From Paenibacillus validus NBRC 15382 (GTDB lineage: Bacteria; Bacillota; Bacilli; Paenibacillales; NBRC-103111): a stretch of 64,000 bases of DNA. The DNA lies in contig NZ_BIMH01000003.1 in NCBI RefSeq assembly GCF_004000985.1, positions 62,001 to 126,000 on the forward strand, read 5' to 3'. Positions 26,686 to 37,065 of this stretch are shown here, in pieces. Under the pieces are notes generated by a model. That model was not told the origin of the DNA, searched no databases, and was given only the letters and a program-made list of their open reading frames with translations. A program made the translations under genes and the position numbers. How positions within the stretch are numbered: position 1 is the first letter of the stretch; each line of letters begins with the position of its first letter.

Positions 26686-28551
26686 CTACGAGGACTTCAC
26701 GATCCGAACCGCCGGTTCGTTCGGCCCGGCCGTGTCCCCTTCCGGATCGGGAAACAGCCGATCCATCCGGATCGCCGCGGCGTTCCGGTCTTTGAACGTC
26801 ACATGGCTCCGCTTAAACCCGGTCGGCGACTCCAGGCCGCAAGAAGCAGCAAGCATAAAGACGCCTTCGCGCACCGTCGCCAAATAGTTGGCCGTCCGAA
26901 ACCGCTTCTCCTGCACGACAAGTCCCTGCTTGAGCTCCGGCTTATGGCTCGTCACCCCGGTCGGGCATTCGTTCGTATTGCACTTGAGCGCATTAATACA
27001 GCCGATCGTATTCATCGCCGCCCGCGCGACGTTGATCAAATCCGCGCCGAACGCGAGCGCGATAGCCATCTTGTCGGCGGAGGCCAGCATGCCGCTGGCG
27101 AAAATTTTCACCCGGCCGCGAACGCCGTATTTGCGCAGCGTACTGTCGACGATCAGCAGTGCCGAATACAGCGGGAGCCCCAAAGAATCGGCCATCTCCA
27201 TATACGTAGCGCCCGTTCCGCCCTCACCGCCGTCCACGGTCAAGAAGTCGGGCGAGCGGCCCGTGCTCCGCATATAGTCGGCCAGCTCCTCCACCGCCAG
27301 CTCGCTGCCCGCCACCAGCTTCACGCCGACCGGCTTGCCGGACAACGCGCGCAGCTTCTCGATGAAATCGAACAATGTCGGGATATCATGGAAGTCGGTA
27401 AAACGGTTCGGCGACTCCACATCTTGATCCCAATCCATCGGGATCCCGCGGATTCGGCGGATCATCGGCGTCAGCTTGCTCTTCGGCAGCTTGCCGCCGC
27501 GCACCTTCGCCCCCTGCGCCAGCTTCACTTCGATCAGCTTGACTTCCGGCCGCCCGGCCGTCTGCAGGAAAGCTTGTTCGTCGAACGTTCCATCCGCATC
27601 GACCCGGGAGCCGTTCTTGGCCGAACCGATCTGATAGATCAGATCCGTCTCCTTACGCTGCAAATAGCCGCGATCCACAAGCCGCTCAGCCGCGAGCACG
27701 TACGGATTGCGTTCCATGTCGAACACATCCATGGCGTCGTGCTCGATACCGCTCAAGTCCTTCATAATCTCAAAGGTCGACACGAGCAGCTTCCTGCCTA
27801 CCAAGTCGTACACCTGAAGCTCCTCCGGTTGCTCCGGCCGGGGCAGCTTTCGGTCCCGCATCTCGTACACTTTGGACAAGTGATACGGCGACAGCCCGCC
27901 CTCTCCCGTATTCATCCAGGTGCCGGTTGCAATGGCAGCGCCTTGCGCCAGCGCCATCACCGCATGGTCGGACAACGAGCCGAAGCTCATCGCCGAGATG
28001 CCGATAAACCCTTGCGTCCGGTAAGGCTGCCGAACGTCGTTGCAGCCGCCGATGACAACGGCATCGCGCGCGTCAAGCAGCCAAGGCTTCGCCGACGTGA
28101 GATACCTTGTCTCCTTCCGGGAGACAAGCCCTTCCTTCACGATTTGATACTTATACGTGATCGAGATCGGGGACGACTGATCGACCGCGAGCTCATCCCC
28201 ATTTTTAGGGAACATCGCGTTGTTCAAATAAAAGCCTTCCTGCGAGAAATCTTTACGCGAACCGAACCCGATGACGGTGGATCCGTATTTGCCCGCTTTG
28301 GCAATATACCCCTGCGTGTCCCGGTCGATCGGTCTGCCCTCTTTATCGCCCCAGATGAAATATTGGCGAAGCTCCGGGCCCAGCATTTCGAACACATACC
28401 GGAATCGGCCGATCACCGGATGCGTCCTCAGAATCGAATGCTGCTTCTGAATATATTTGTCCCATACATAGACCCCCGCTACCGTCAGCGGGAGCGCCAG
28501 AACGACGACCTTCGTCACGATATCGAGAATCGCCCACCATACATCGAACAT
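26686..28551 (-). CDS. Membrane-anchored FMN-binding glutamate synthase-like protein
   Basis: 621 residues. One N-terminal hydrophobic helix (about 5-30) precedes a domain like the synthase half of glutamate synthase: GFIGISAMSFGSLSDHAV, GEGGLSPYH, VKLVAGSELAVEELA, TVDGGEGGTGA, and the cluster motif CINALKCNTNECPTG in a CX5CX4C arrangement for a 3Fe-4S centre. The amidotransferase half is missing, as in the YerD-like family of Bacilli. The substrate and electron partner are unknown. The gene stands alone with a GAGGCGG ribosome binding site. Confidence 0.88.
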   Translation of the reverse strand: MFDVWWAILDIVTKVVVLALPLTVAGVYVWDKYIQKQHSILRTHPVIGRFRYVFEMLGPELRQYFIWGDKEGRPIDRDTQGYIAKAGKYGSTVIGFGSRKDFSQEGFYLNNAMFPKNGDELAVDQSSPISITYKYQIVKEGLVSRKETRYLTSAKPWLLDARDAVVIGGCNDVRQPYRTQGFIGISAMSFGSLSDHAVMALAQGAAIATGTWMNTGEGGLSPYHLSKVYEMRDRKLPRPEQPEELQVYDLVGRKLLVSTFEIMKDLSGIEHDAMDVFDMERNPYVLAAERLVDRGYLQRKETDLIYQIGSAKNGSRVDADGTFDEQAFLQTAGRPEVKLIEVKLAQGAKVRGGKLPKSKLTPMIRRIRGIPMDWDQDVESPNRFTDFHDIPTLFDFIEKLRALSGKPVGVKLVAGSELAVEELADYMRSTGRSPDFLTVDGGEGGTGATYMEMADSLGLPLYSALLIVDSTLRKYGVRGRVKIFASGMLASADKMAIALAFGADLINVARAAMNTIGCINALKCNTNECPTGVTSHKPELKQGLVVQEKRFRTANYLATVREGVFMLAASCGLESPTGFKRSHVTFKDRNAAAIRMDRLFPDPEGDTAGPNEPAVRIVKSS

Positions 28552-28853
28552 TGTACCGCCTCATTTCCGTCTAAGATGCAACCTCATCTTTGAATGAAAA
28601 CGTATACAAATTCTTCTGTTTCTTTCATTGCCGGCTCCTGACCAGGAGGTAGAGCATGATGGGGCGTTCGCCGACATGGGCTGCAGCGCCGCGCATTTCC
28701 ACCCCTACCATCTTATTCCGGCATTCGAAAATTCGACTGGCGTTTCGCCCATTTCCCGGTATGAATCGCCGCGCGTCGGGAAGGCGAAGTCTGCGGCTGC
28801 CGTTCTTTGCGGCTCCACGGATCCGGCCTATCCCCCGGCCTCATCGCCAACAA
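28552..28853. other. Intergenic region upstream of the glutamate-synthase-like gene
   Basis: About 300 bases holding the promoter of the leftward gene. No consensus boxes were assigned and no convincing gene is seen on either strand. Confidence 0.4.
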
Positions 28854-28857
28854 AAAA

Positions 28858-28886
28858 ACCGCGATCCCAAAGTTCGGACTGCGGTT
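28858..28886 (-). terminator. Terminator after ydjO
   Basis: AACCGC and GCGGTT arms close a loop, with a run of seven T on the minus strand at 28852-28858. Confidence 0.7.
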
Positions 28887-28917
28887 ATTATTCCAATATG
28901 AACTTTTCCTTCGCGTC

Positions 28918-29130
28918 TTATCGGAACGACTTGCGGTCCGCGTTCGAGTTGATAAGTGACGGGAGCATCCTGGTGTCGCTGACCATTGGAGATGCGCATA
29001 ACGGGCAGCTCGGCTCGTGTTCGAACGCAAAGTTGTCCCGCATCCACCCCTTGCAGCCATCCATTGTACAAGACCAGATCGCGGTTTGCTCCGTAGGGAT
29101 TTCCTCTAACGTCTTCTTACGAAAATTCAT
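28918..29130 (-). CDS. ydjO: Cold-inducible YdjO-like zinc protein
   Basis: 70 residues. The pattern WSCTMDGCKGWMRDNFAF...PSCPLCASPM (C-x4-C ... C-x2-C) matches B. subtilis YdjO, a small cold-shock-induced protein with a zinc-ribbon-like arrangement. It lies 73 bases downstream of the csp gene on the same strand, with a terminator between, so it may be expressed by read-through in the cold. A longer antisense frame was rejected. Confidence 0.82.
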   Translation of the reverse strand: MNFRKKTLEEIPTEQTAIWSCTMDGCKGWMRDNFAFEHEPSCPLCASPMVSDTRMLPSLINSNADRKSFR

Positions 29131-29162
29131 GAATACTCCCCCTTCTTATCCTTATCCGAAAA

Positions 29163-29194
29163 GAAAAACTGCTCTTAACAACCGTTAAGAGCAG
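29163..29194 (-). terminator. Terminator between csp and ydjO
   Basis: On the minus strand CTGCTCTTAAC and GTTAAGAGCAG form an eleven-base stem around a four-base loop, followed by TTTTTC. It should end most csp transcripts and permit regulated read-through into ydjO. Confidence 0.85.
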
Positions 29195-29203
29195 CTAGGT
29201 TTC

Positions 29204-29407
29204 TTAGTAAACTTTAACGACGTTCTCAGCTTGCGGTCCGCGGTTGCCTTGAACCACATTGAATTGAACGCGTTGGCCTTCGTCCAAAGACTTGAAGCCT
29301 TCGCCTTGGATTGCGCTGAAGTGAACGAATACGTCGCTGCCGCCTTCAACTTCGATAAAGCCAAAACCTTTTTCTGCGTTAAACCATTTAACTGTACCTG
29401 TTTGCAT
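29204..29407 (-). CDS. csp: CspA-family cold-shock protein
   Basis: 67 residues, the usual length. RNP1 (KGFGFIEV) and RNP2 (VFVHFSAI) are intact, giving a single OB fold that binds single-stranded RNA and DNA as a chaperone. The start follows TGGAGG. A leader of about 130 nt separates the start from a good promoter, as is usual for cold-shock genes whose leaders respond to temperature. Confidence 0.96.
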   Translation of the reverse strand: MQTGTVKWFNAEKGFGFIEVEGGSDVFVHFSAIQGEGFKSLDEGQRVQFNVVQGNRGPQAENVVKVY

Positions 29408-29547
29408 TGTTTGTTGCCTCCAAAATTGTTTTTAACATGTTCATTTTTCCTATACGAAAAAAATTCACACATTGAAAAAAGTACCCTTCTAAACATGACA
29501 CCTTTTTCAATATGCGAATTCCGGTTTCAAATTTTTCAATTACATAC

Positions 29548-29576
29548 ATCTTATCACAGCTGGAAGCAGAAAGCAA
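29548..29576 (-). promoter_or_regulatory. csp promoter and long leader
   Basis: Minus-strand TTGCTT (29571-29576), 17 bases, TAAGAT (29548-29553) with an upstream TG. It leaves a leader of roughly 130 nt to the csp start. The rest of 29577-29753 is intergenic and includes the upstream region of pspC. Confidence 0.6.
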
Positions 29577-29753
29577 ATACTATGATACTCCGTCCAAAGC
29601 AGAGGGATTCCCCGCCTGAAGGCTAGCTTCGAATACCGCCTTCGGTCCGTTTTCTCCTCGTCTTGCTTCCCCTAGAATAAAGACATGAACAACACCCGCG
29701 AAACCGGCCGCCGGCCGAATGAATCTTACCTGATCCCGAAAGGAGAACGAACC

Positions 29754-29978
29754 ATGAATAGATTATACCGTTCCAGAACGGACAACAAAATGACGGGTCT
29801 TTGCGGAGGGATTGCCGATTGGCTCGGGCTTAACGCAACGCTCGTCCGGTTATTGGTCGTGATCGCCGCCTTCTGCAGCTTCGGAACGACGATGCTCCTA
29901 TACTTTATCGTCAGTCTGGTAATCCCGAAAGCGCCATACGGCCCTAATCCTTACAACCAATCTTACACCACTTATTAA
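29754..29978 (+). CDS. pspC: PspC domain membrane protein
   Basis: 74 residues from the ATG behind AAAGGAG. LYRSRTDNKMTGLCGGIADWLGLNATLVRL is the PspC signature, followed by one membrane helix (LVVIAAFCSF...LLYFIVSLVIPKAPYG). PspC proteins belong to envelope-stress systems in which they usually work with PspA-type proteins. The following 46 codons, in the same frame after the stop, look like the remains of such a protein. Confidence 0.88.
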   Translation: MNRLYRSRTDNKMTGLCGGIADWLGLNATLVRLLVVIAAFCSFGTTMLLYFIVSLVIPKAPYGPNPYNQSYTTY

Positions 29979-30119
29979 ATTAAAGCGCGTCTGGACGAAT
30001 ATAACCGGCTGGCGGAGCAGTGCGAGAGGCAGGCGGTCGAGGCGTTGGCAGAAGAACGTACGGCGGAAGCCCGGCTGGCGCTGGAAACGCAGCTGCGCAG
30101 CGTACCGCCGACTCCCTAA
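29979..30119 (+). pseudogene. Coiled-coil fragment in frame after pspC stop, PspA-like
   Basis: Directly after the pspC stop and in the same frame, 46 sense codons read as a charged amphipathic helix (ARLDEYNRLAEQCERQAVEA..., ending RSVPPTP) before a TAATAA. There is no ATG/GTG/TTG start of its own with a ribosome binding site. The composition resembles the coiled coil of PspA/IM30 proteins, the usual partners of PspC. It could be the relic of a deleted pspA-type gene or a read-through extension of PspC. Confidence 0.4.
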
Positions 30120-30148
30120 TAAAGACCGGACTGCCGGCCGGAACCTTG

Positions 30149-30180
30149 GCAAGCCCCCCTGCTTTGGCAGGGGGGCTTGC
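30149..30180. terminator. Bidirectional terminator between pspC and thiC
   Basis: Perfect 14-base arms GCAAGCCCCCCTGC and GCAGGGGGGCTTGC around a TTTG loop, placed between convergent genes. Confidence 0.8.
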
Positions 30181-30186
30181 CTTGTT

Positions 30187-32158
<1,972 letters not shown>

Positions 32159-32176
32159 TATTCGGTTGTCGTAACT

Positions 32177-32206
32177 ATCATATTACAGATCGCCCGTAAA
32201 AATCAA
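32177..32206 (-). promoter_or_regulatory. thiC promoter
   Basis: Minus-strand TTGATT (32201-32206), 18 bases, TATGAT (32177-32182), just upstream of the riboswitch. Confidence 0.65.
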
Positions 32207-32358
32207 TCCATAGCTTTTCGGGAGTCTGCCTGTCGGGAACGTTGCTTTTATCGCCCTTGATGTAGTATTTTGGGTATGAAGGGCTTGTTCGCATGATCGA
32301 TAGACCAGGACGATTCCCCTTCCATCCGGACAGGGTAGATATAAAGGAGATTATCGCC

Positions 32359-33060
32359 ATGAAGCTCGATCCAAACACGGAAACACCTGCCGGTTCAGGC
32401 TCCGGCGAACCGGACAAGCATTTGCGCGTTCTCGTGATGACCGCAGTCGCTGCCGAGCGAGACGCGGTGCTGCGCGGGCTCCGCGGATCCGGCAGATTCG
32501 ATGTCCTGCTGGCCGGTGTCGGCCCGGCTATTGCCGCCGCCCGTACGGCAAGGGCATTAGCCTCGGCCGAGTACGGCTTGGTCGTAAGCGCCGGGATCGG
32601 CGGCGGATTTATCGGCAGGGCTGAAGTGGGGTCCCTGGTGGTGGCGAATGAGATCGTAGCCGCCGACCTGGGCGCGCAAACCCCGGAAGGCTTCTGCAGC
32701 CTGGACGAGTTGGGCTTCGGCTCTTCCCGCATCCAGGTCGACCCCAGCCTGACGATCCGGGTAACGGAGGCGCTGCAGGCGGCCGGACAGCCGGTTTATG
32801 CAGGCCCCGTACTTACCGTATCGACGGTGACCGGAACGGCGGCGCGAGCCTTGGAGCTGGACGTCCGGGTGCCGGGGGCTGCCGCCGAGGGGATGGAGGG
32901 GTTTGGTGTAGCTGCCGCCGCCCTCGACAGCGGCGTGCCGATCCTCGAAATCCGTGCCATCTCGAATGCGGTCGGTCCGCGTGACCGGACTGCCTGGCGT
33001 ATCCAGGAAGCGCTGGACGCACTGGAAGCTGCAAGCACAGTATTACTGGAGGTGTTATGA
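32359..33060 (+). CDS. mqnB: Futalosine hydrolase MqnB
   Basis: 233 residues from the ATG behind AAAGGAG; an upstream ATG lacks a site. The nucleoside-phosphorylase fold is seen in VLVMTAVAAERDAVL, LLAGVGPAIAAARTA, VVSAGIGGGF and EGMEGFGVAAAAL. MqnB removes hypoxanthine from futalosine in the alternative menaquinone pathway. The gene overlaps mqnD by four bases, so the two are translationally coupled. Confidence 0.92.
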   Translation: MKLDPNTETPAGSGSGEPDKHLRVLVMTAVAAERDAVLRGLRGSGRFDVLLAGVGPAIAAARTARALASAEYGLVVSAGIGGGFIGRAEVGSLVVANEIVAADLGAQTPEGFCSLDELGFGSSRIQVDPSLTIRVTEALQAAGQPVYAGPVLTVSTVTGTAARALELDVRVPGAAAEGMEGFGVAAAALDSGVPILEIRAISNAVGPRDRTAWRIQEALDALEAASTVLLEVL

Positions 33061-33911
33061 TGAACATTGCCTTTTCTCCTTGCCCCAACGACACGTTTGT
33101 TTTCCACGCCTGGGCGCACGGGCTGCTGCCCGGAGCTCCGAAGCTTGACGTCATGTACGCAGACATCGATATTACGAACACGCTGGCCGCCGGCCCGGAC
33201 GGGCCGGAAGTGCTCAAGATCTCGTATGCGGCGCTGCCTTGGGTACTGTCCGATTACGCGCTGCTGCCGTGCGGGGGCGCACTTGGCAGAGGCTGCGGGC
33301 CCCTGGTGCTGACGGCCAATCCTGCAGTCAGCGCCAAAGGCCCGGCGGCCCTGAGCGGCCGGCGCGTAGCGGTACCGAGCGAGCGGTCAACCGCCTACCT
33401 GCTCTTCCGGCTATGGGCTGCTCAGCAAGTGCCGGGAGGCGTCGGCGAGATTGTGATTATGCCGTTTCACGAGATCATGCCGGCCGTACGCGATGGCGTG
33501 ATCGATGCCGGTCTGGTGATCCACGAGGCGCGTTTCACCTATCCGTCGTACGGGCTCACTCTCCTGACCGACTTAGGCAGCTGGTGGGAGAGCGACACCA
33601 ACCTGCCGATTCCGCTCGGGGCGATCGTCGCCAAGCGGTCGCTGGACCTGCAAGCGATCGCCGGCTGGATCCGCGCATCCGTCGAATACGCCTGGGCGCA
33701 CCCGGAAGCGTCGCGCGATTACGTGCTAACCCACTCCCAGGAACTGGCCCCCGAAGTCGCCCAAGCGCACATCGACTTGTACGTGAACGAATTTACCGCG
33801 AATTTGGGAGACAGCGGATATGCCGCAGTGAATGCGCTGCTCAGCCGCGCCGCACAAGAAGGGCTGGTGCCGAAGATCGATCCGGCTGCCCTGCGGCTGC
33901 CGCAGGCATAA
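33057..33911 (+). CDS. mqnD: 1,4-dihydroxy-6-naphthoate synthase MqnD
   Basis: 284 residues. The start FSPCPNDTFVFHAWAHG, the SERSTAYLLFRLW and LVIHEARFTY stretches are diagnostic of MqnD, which converts cyclic dehypoxanthine futalosine to dihydroxynaphthoate. Coupled to mqnB by an ATGA overlap. mqnA, mqnE and mqnC are not in the window and must lie elsewhere. Indicates that menaquinone is made by the futalosine route rather than through isochorismate. Confidence 0.94.
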   Translation: MMNIAFSPCPNDTFVFHAWAHGLLPGAPKLDVMYADIDITNTLAAGPDGPEVLKISYAALPWVLSDYALLPCGGALGRGCGPLVLTANPAVSAKGPAALSGRRVAVPSERSTAYLLFRLWAAQQVPGGVGEIVIMPFHEIMPAVRDGVIDAGLVIHEARFTYPSYGLTLLTDLGSWWESDTNLPIPLGAIVAKRSLDLQAIAGWIRASVEYAWAHPEASRDYVLTHSQELAPEVAQAHIDLYVNEFTANLGDSGYAAVNALLSRAAQEGLVPKIDPAALRLPQA

Positions 33912-33942
33912 CGGTCAGGTGGCGCCGGGTCTCACCTGCCGC

Positions 33943-34353
33943 TTATTTATTAAACACATTTCCATACTTGGAAACACGCGGCGGCTTTCCTAGCGAATGC
34001 CGCGTATTTCCGTCGTTTTCTCCGTTCTCGCGATCCATCGGGACAACGTCAACAATGGCGTCGGGATCGATGGAATGAATGAGGTCTCGCAGTGTCAGCT
34101 CTTCCAGCCTGTAGATGACCAATTGCAGCCTGTGCACGACCGCGCGATCCCCGCTTTGTATGCTTGCAAACCGTACCAGGTTACGCCCTGTCTCCCGTTT
34201 GACCGCTTCCTCCATGATATCCCCATGGCGGGTGTTAATCCGCATCATCCGATTCAACGACCGCACGTTCAGCAACCGATATCCTGCGATAAACGAAGTT
34301 GCCAGCACAATCGCATAAAAGACTGCATCGTATATCATCAGTTCATGTCTCAC
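33943..34353 (-). CDS. Small membrane protein with DUF2179-like C-terminus
   Basis: 136 residues from a GTG start behind AGGAGG. One N-terminal membrane helix (AVFYAIVLATSFIAGYRLL) is followed by a soluble domain in which VIYRLEELTLRDLIHSIDPD recalls the DUF2179 domain of YitT-type proteins (E...LK..I..iDp.Af). The C-terminal tail is polar and low complexity. It follows khtU on the same strand after 82 bases and may belong to that unit. Confidence 0.55.
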   Translation of the reverse strand: MRHELMIYDAVFYAIVLATSFIAGYRLLNVRSLNRMMRINTRHGDIMEEAVKRETGRNLVRFASIQSGDRAVVHRLQLVIYRLEELTLRDLIHSIDPDAIVDVVPMDRENGENDGNTRHSLGKPPRVSKYGNVFNK

Positions 34354-34435
34354 TTGGGTTCCTCCTCACCACATGGGTTAGAAGCTCCTTGACTCGACGC
34401 TTTTGTAACAGACTCGCATTCCTGCTGCTGCAGCT

Positions 34436-35650
34436 TTATCCCTTTTGTTTCTCACGGTTTAATCGGGATAGTTTAAATACGCGATCCAGGCCTTTGTATA
34501 TCACTTTGGTTTCCTTCGTTAGCAGCGGCCCCAGCACCGCCAGAATCAATACGTACAGCGCCGCAAACGGCTGCACGATCGGCAGCAAGCCTCCCGCTTT
34601 GGCCAGGTTGGCCATAATAATTGAAAATTCGCCGCGCGCCACAATCGTGAGTCCGATATTCACAGACGCTTTCGGAGACAAGCCGGCGCTATGCCCGGCC
34701 CACATGCCTGCGGCGAAATTGCCGAGCAGCGTCAGCGCGACCGCGCCTAAAGACAGCCAGACGGCGCCGCCGAGCGAGAAGGGATCGATCGTCAGACCGA
34801 AGCTGAAGAAGAAGATCGCCCCGAAAAAATCGCGAAACGGTAAAATCAGATGCTCGATCCGCTTCATATGCTCGGTTTCGGCGAGCACCAGCCCGACGAG
34901 CAGCGCTCCGATCGCCTCCGCCACATGGATCGTTTCCGAGAACCCGGCGATAATGAACAGCCCGGCGAAAATGACGAGCAAGAACAGCTCATTCGAGCGA
35001 ATATTCAACAGCCGGTTGAGCAGCGGAACCGCTTTGCGTCCGATGATCAGCACGAGCAGCATAAACCCGAGCGCGATGGACGCGGACAAGAGGACGCCTC
35101 CCAACGAGGAGGAGCCGCTGAGAACAAGACCGGAGACGACCGAGATGTAGATAGCGAGAAATACGTCCTCGAACATAATGATGCCGAGTATCATCTCCGT
35201 CTCCGGATTGGCCGTACGTTTCAGATCAACCAGCACCTTGGCCACGATCGCACTGGAGGAAATCGTCGTAATCCCCGCTACGATAAGCATCTCCAGAAAG
35301 GGAAGCCCCGCCACGAAGCCGAACAGGAGACCCAGCGTGAAATTGATCGCGATATAAATGGTACCGCCTACAGCGATGGACCGGCCCGATTTAATCAACC
35401 GCCCCACCGAAAACTCAAGCCCCAAATAAAAGAGCAGGAACAGAACGCCTATCCGGCCCAAAAAATCGATCAATGGCGCACTTTCTATAAACCTCAGATC
35501 AAAGTGCCACCACTCGAAGGAATGCGGGCCGACCGCCATGCCAACCAATATATAGAAGGGAATAACGGAGAAGCGCAGCTTGGCGGACAGCAGTCCGGCA
35601 AGCGCAATGAGCGCAATCGCCAACCCGATTTCAAATACGATGTAGTTCAT
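34436..35650 (-). CDS. khtU: Cation/proton antiporter KhtU (CPA2)
   Basis: 404 residues with about twelve membrane helices. The CPA2 exchanger signatures VLFLLFYLGLEFS, AGITTISSSAIVAKVL and FSFGLTIDP are evident. It begins 3 bases after khtT, as in B. subtilis khtSTU, whose product exports K+ in exchange for H+ and is gated by KhtT. The short KhtS protein is not seen. Confidence 0.87.
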   Translation of the reverse strand: MNYIVFEIGLAIALIALAGLLSAKLRFSVIPFYILVGMAVGPHSFEWWHFDLRFIESAPLIDFLGRIGVLFLLFYLGLEFSVGRLIKSGRSIAVGGTIYIAINFTLGLLFGFVAGLPFLEMLIVAGITTISSSAIVAKVLVDLKRTANPETEMILGIIMFEDVFLAIYISVVSGLVLSGSSSLGGVLLSASIALGFMLLVLIIGRKAVPLLNRLLNIRSNELFLLVIFAGLFIIAGFSETIHVAEAIGALLVGLVLAETEHMKRIEHLILPFRDFFGAIFFFSFGLTIDPFSLGGAVWLSLGAVALTLLGNFAAGMWAGHSAGLSPKASVNIGLTIVARGEFSIIMANLAKAGGLLPIVQPFAALYVLILAVLGPLLTKETKVIYKGLDRVFKLSRLNREKQKG

Positions 35651-35653
35651 AGG

Positions 35654-36145
35654 TCACTCACTTCCATTCATTAGAATATTTTTGAAATGTTTCTGCTGCC
35701 TCCTTTCTCCCGCTACAACAAGCGTCGATTCCGCCTTTAGGACAACTTCGGGCCCCGGATTGATATGCTTGGATTGCTTCTCGACAACGGCGATAATGGT
35801 TGCGCCTGAAGTTTGACGCACGTTCAGCTCGCCTATGGTTTTGCCGACGCATTTGTACTCGGGCTCCACCCGATACCATTCAATAATAAGATCATCCAGC
35901 GCCATTTCCATCGTCTCCAGCGCCTTTGGCTTGTACGTCATCCCGCCAATAATGCCCGCGACTAACCGCGCTTCATCATCATCCAGCGTAACTAAAGAAA
36001 TACTCTCGTCGGAGTCCTCGTAATCAAAATGGTAGCATTCCCGCCTGCCGTCATCATGGACGACGATCACCAGCTTGTCTCCCCCCCGTGTCGTGATTTG
36101 AAATTTTTTCCCGATTCCAGGGAGATCGCTTTCTCGAATTGTCAT
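35654..36145 (-). CDS. khtT: KhtT regulatory subunit with RCK-C domain
   Basis: 163 residues from the ATG behind AGGAGGG; the longer open frame upstream is unsupported. The N-terminus ([17 protein letters not shown]) and C-terminal RCK-C/TrkA-C domain ([25 protein letters not shown]...[16 protein letters not shown]) match KhtT, the cyclic di-AMP- and pH-responsive peripheral subunit that controls KhtU. Translationally close to khtU. Confidence 0.9.
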   Translation of the reverse strand: MTIRESDLPGIGKKFQITTRGGDKLVIVVHDDGRRECYHFDYEDSDESISLVTLDDDEARLVAGIIGGMTYKPKALETMEMALDDLIIEWYRVEPEYKCVGKTIGELNVRQTSGATIIAVVEKQSKHINPGPEVVLKAESTLVVAGERRQQKHFKNILMNGSE

Positions 36146-36462
36146 ATCGATAACCCTCCTATATTTAATTTTCCCTATCCTTAATCCGACACGTACAGAA
36201 CGTTTCGGCGCAAGGTCCATGGTATCATTATCGTCTTATAGGGACAGTTTTCAGACAACAGCAAACAGACCCTACGCTGTCGTTTTTTTTAAACGAAGCA
36301 AGTGCGCATTTGATTATCGCATTCCTTGAAAAATTGGGAAGATTCAGTTTACAGATGAGCCCAGCACAAATAAACGTTCGGACATAACCGAAAAAAGGCT
36401 GTTCGTTCATGGAATGATCGCATGTCAGATTGTCAATAACCGACAGGGGCAGGAAGAAACAA
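36146..36462. other. Intergenic region upstream of khtTU
   Basis: 317 bases. The AGGAGGG site of khtT is at the left edge. A promoter for khtTU is expected but no clear consensus was found, and no gene is supported on either strand. Confidence 0.4.
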
Positions 36463-36825
36463 CTACACGAAGAGGGAGGTAAACTTAATGGGGGATAATA
36501 ACAGCCGGGTTAAACGGCGCGCGATTTGCGGACGAAAGGAAACGCGGGCTTTTGGAAGCGCTCTCGAGGCGGCATTCTTCATAGCAAGCAGCAGAAAAGA
36601 GAAGGCAGAGATATGCCCTGCAAGCCGCAAGCCTTCGGTAGCCGAGGAGTGCTTCCGAACAGTCGCTTGGTTGGAGGTAAAAAATTCCATGCCATGAGAC
36701 ATTGAGGTGCGAGCCGATTCGCCGGCGCTTACCTCGAGACCGGGAGTCGGAGTAGCGAAAAGCATAAACACCATCATTAAAACTAAAGGAATCCAACGAT
36801 TGGACGAGATATCACGCGAGAACAT
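36463..36825 (-). CDS. Putative secreted or membrane small protein
   Basis: 120 residues from an ATG behind an excellent AAAAGGAGGTG site. The N-terminus looks like a signal peptide (RWIPLVLMMVFMLFATPTPG), and a second hydrophobic patch occurs near 75 (HISAFSFLLLAMKNAAS). No family is recognised. An antisense frame of 69 codons also has a ribosome-binding-like site, but its composition is less protein-like. Expression is uncertain. Confidence 0.5.
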   Translation of the reverse strand: MFSRDISSNRWIPLVLMMVFMLFATPTPGLEVSAGESARTSMSHGMEFFTSNQATVRKHSSATEGLRLAGHISAFSFLLLAMKNAASRALPKARVSFRPQIARRLTRLLLSPIKFTSLFV

Positions 36826-37065
36826 GCAAATACACCTCCTTTTCCGATGATTATAATGAAATTATACCATGTTTCAGCCTTAACATCCAGATTACTTGCG
36901 ATTTAGGGCTGGCAAGTTTTCCCCATGCTGTATTAGGTATATATATTCACCAAACCATTTCCTCGTTCTGGATAAAGGCACACCTGCCTGAACATAATAA
37001 AGCCGATGATCCTCATATGCCATATTCTTGAACATGCGTGGTCAAATATGAACTCCAGGTGATGA

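Noticed and set aside
26629..28593. A 654-codon + strand frame opposite the glutamate-synthase-like gene
   Set aside because: Its translation is Arg/His/Leu-rich with no domain, while the minus strand has a complete conserved enzyme; GC-rich antisense frames are often open.
28628..29188. + strand frame of 186 codons overlapping ydjO
   Set aside because: No ribosome binding site or homology; the opposite strand encodes a recognisable YdjO protein with its terminator.
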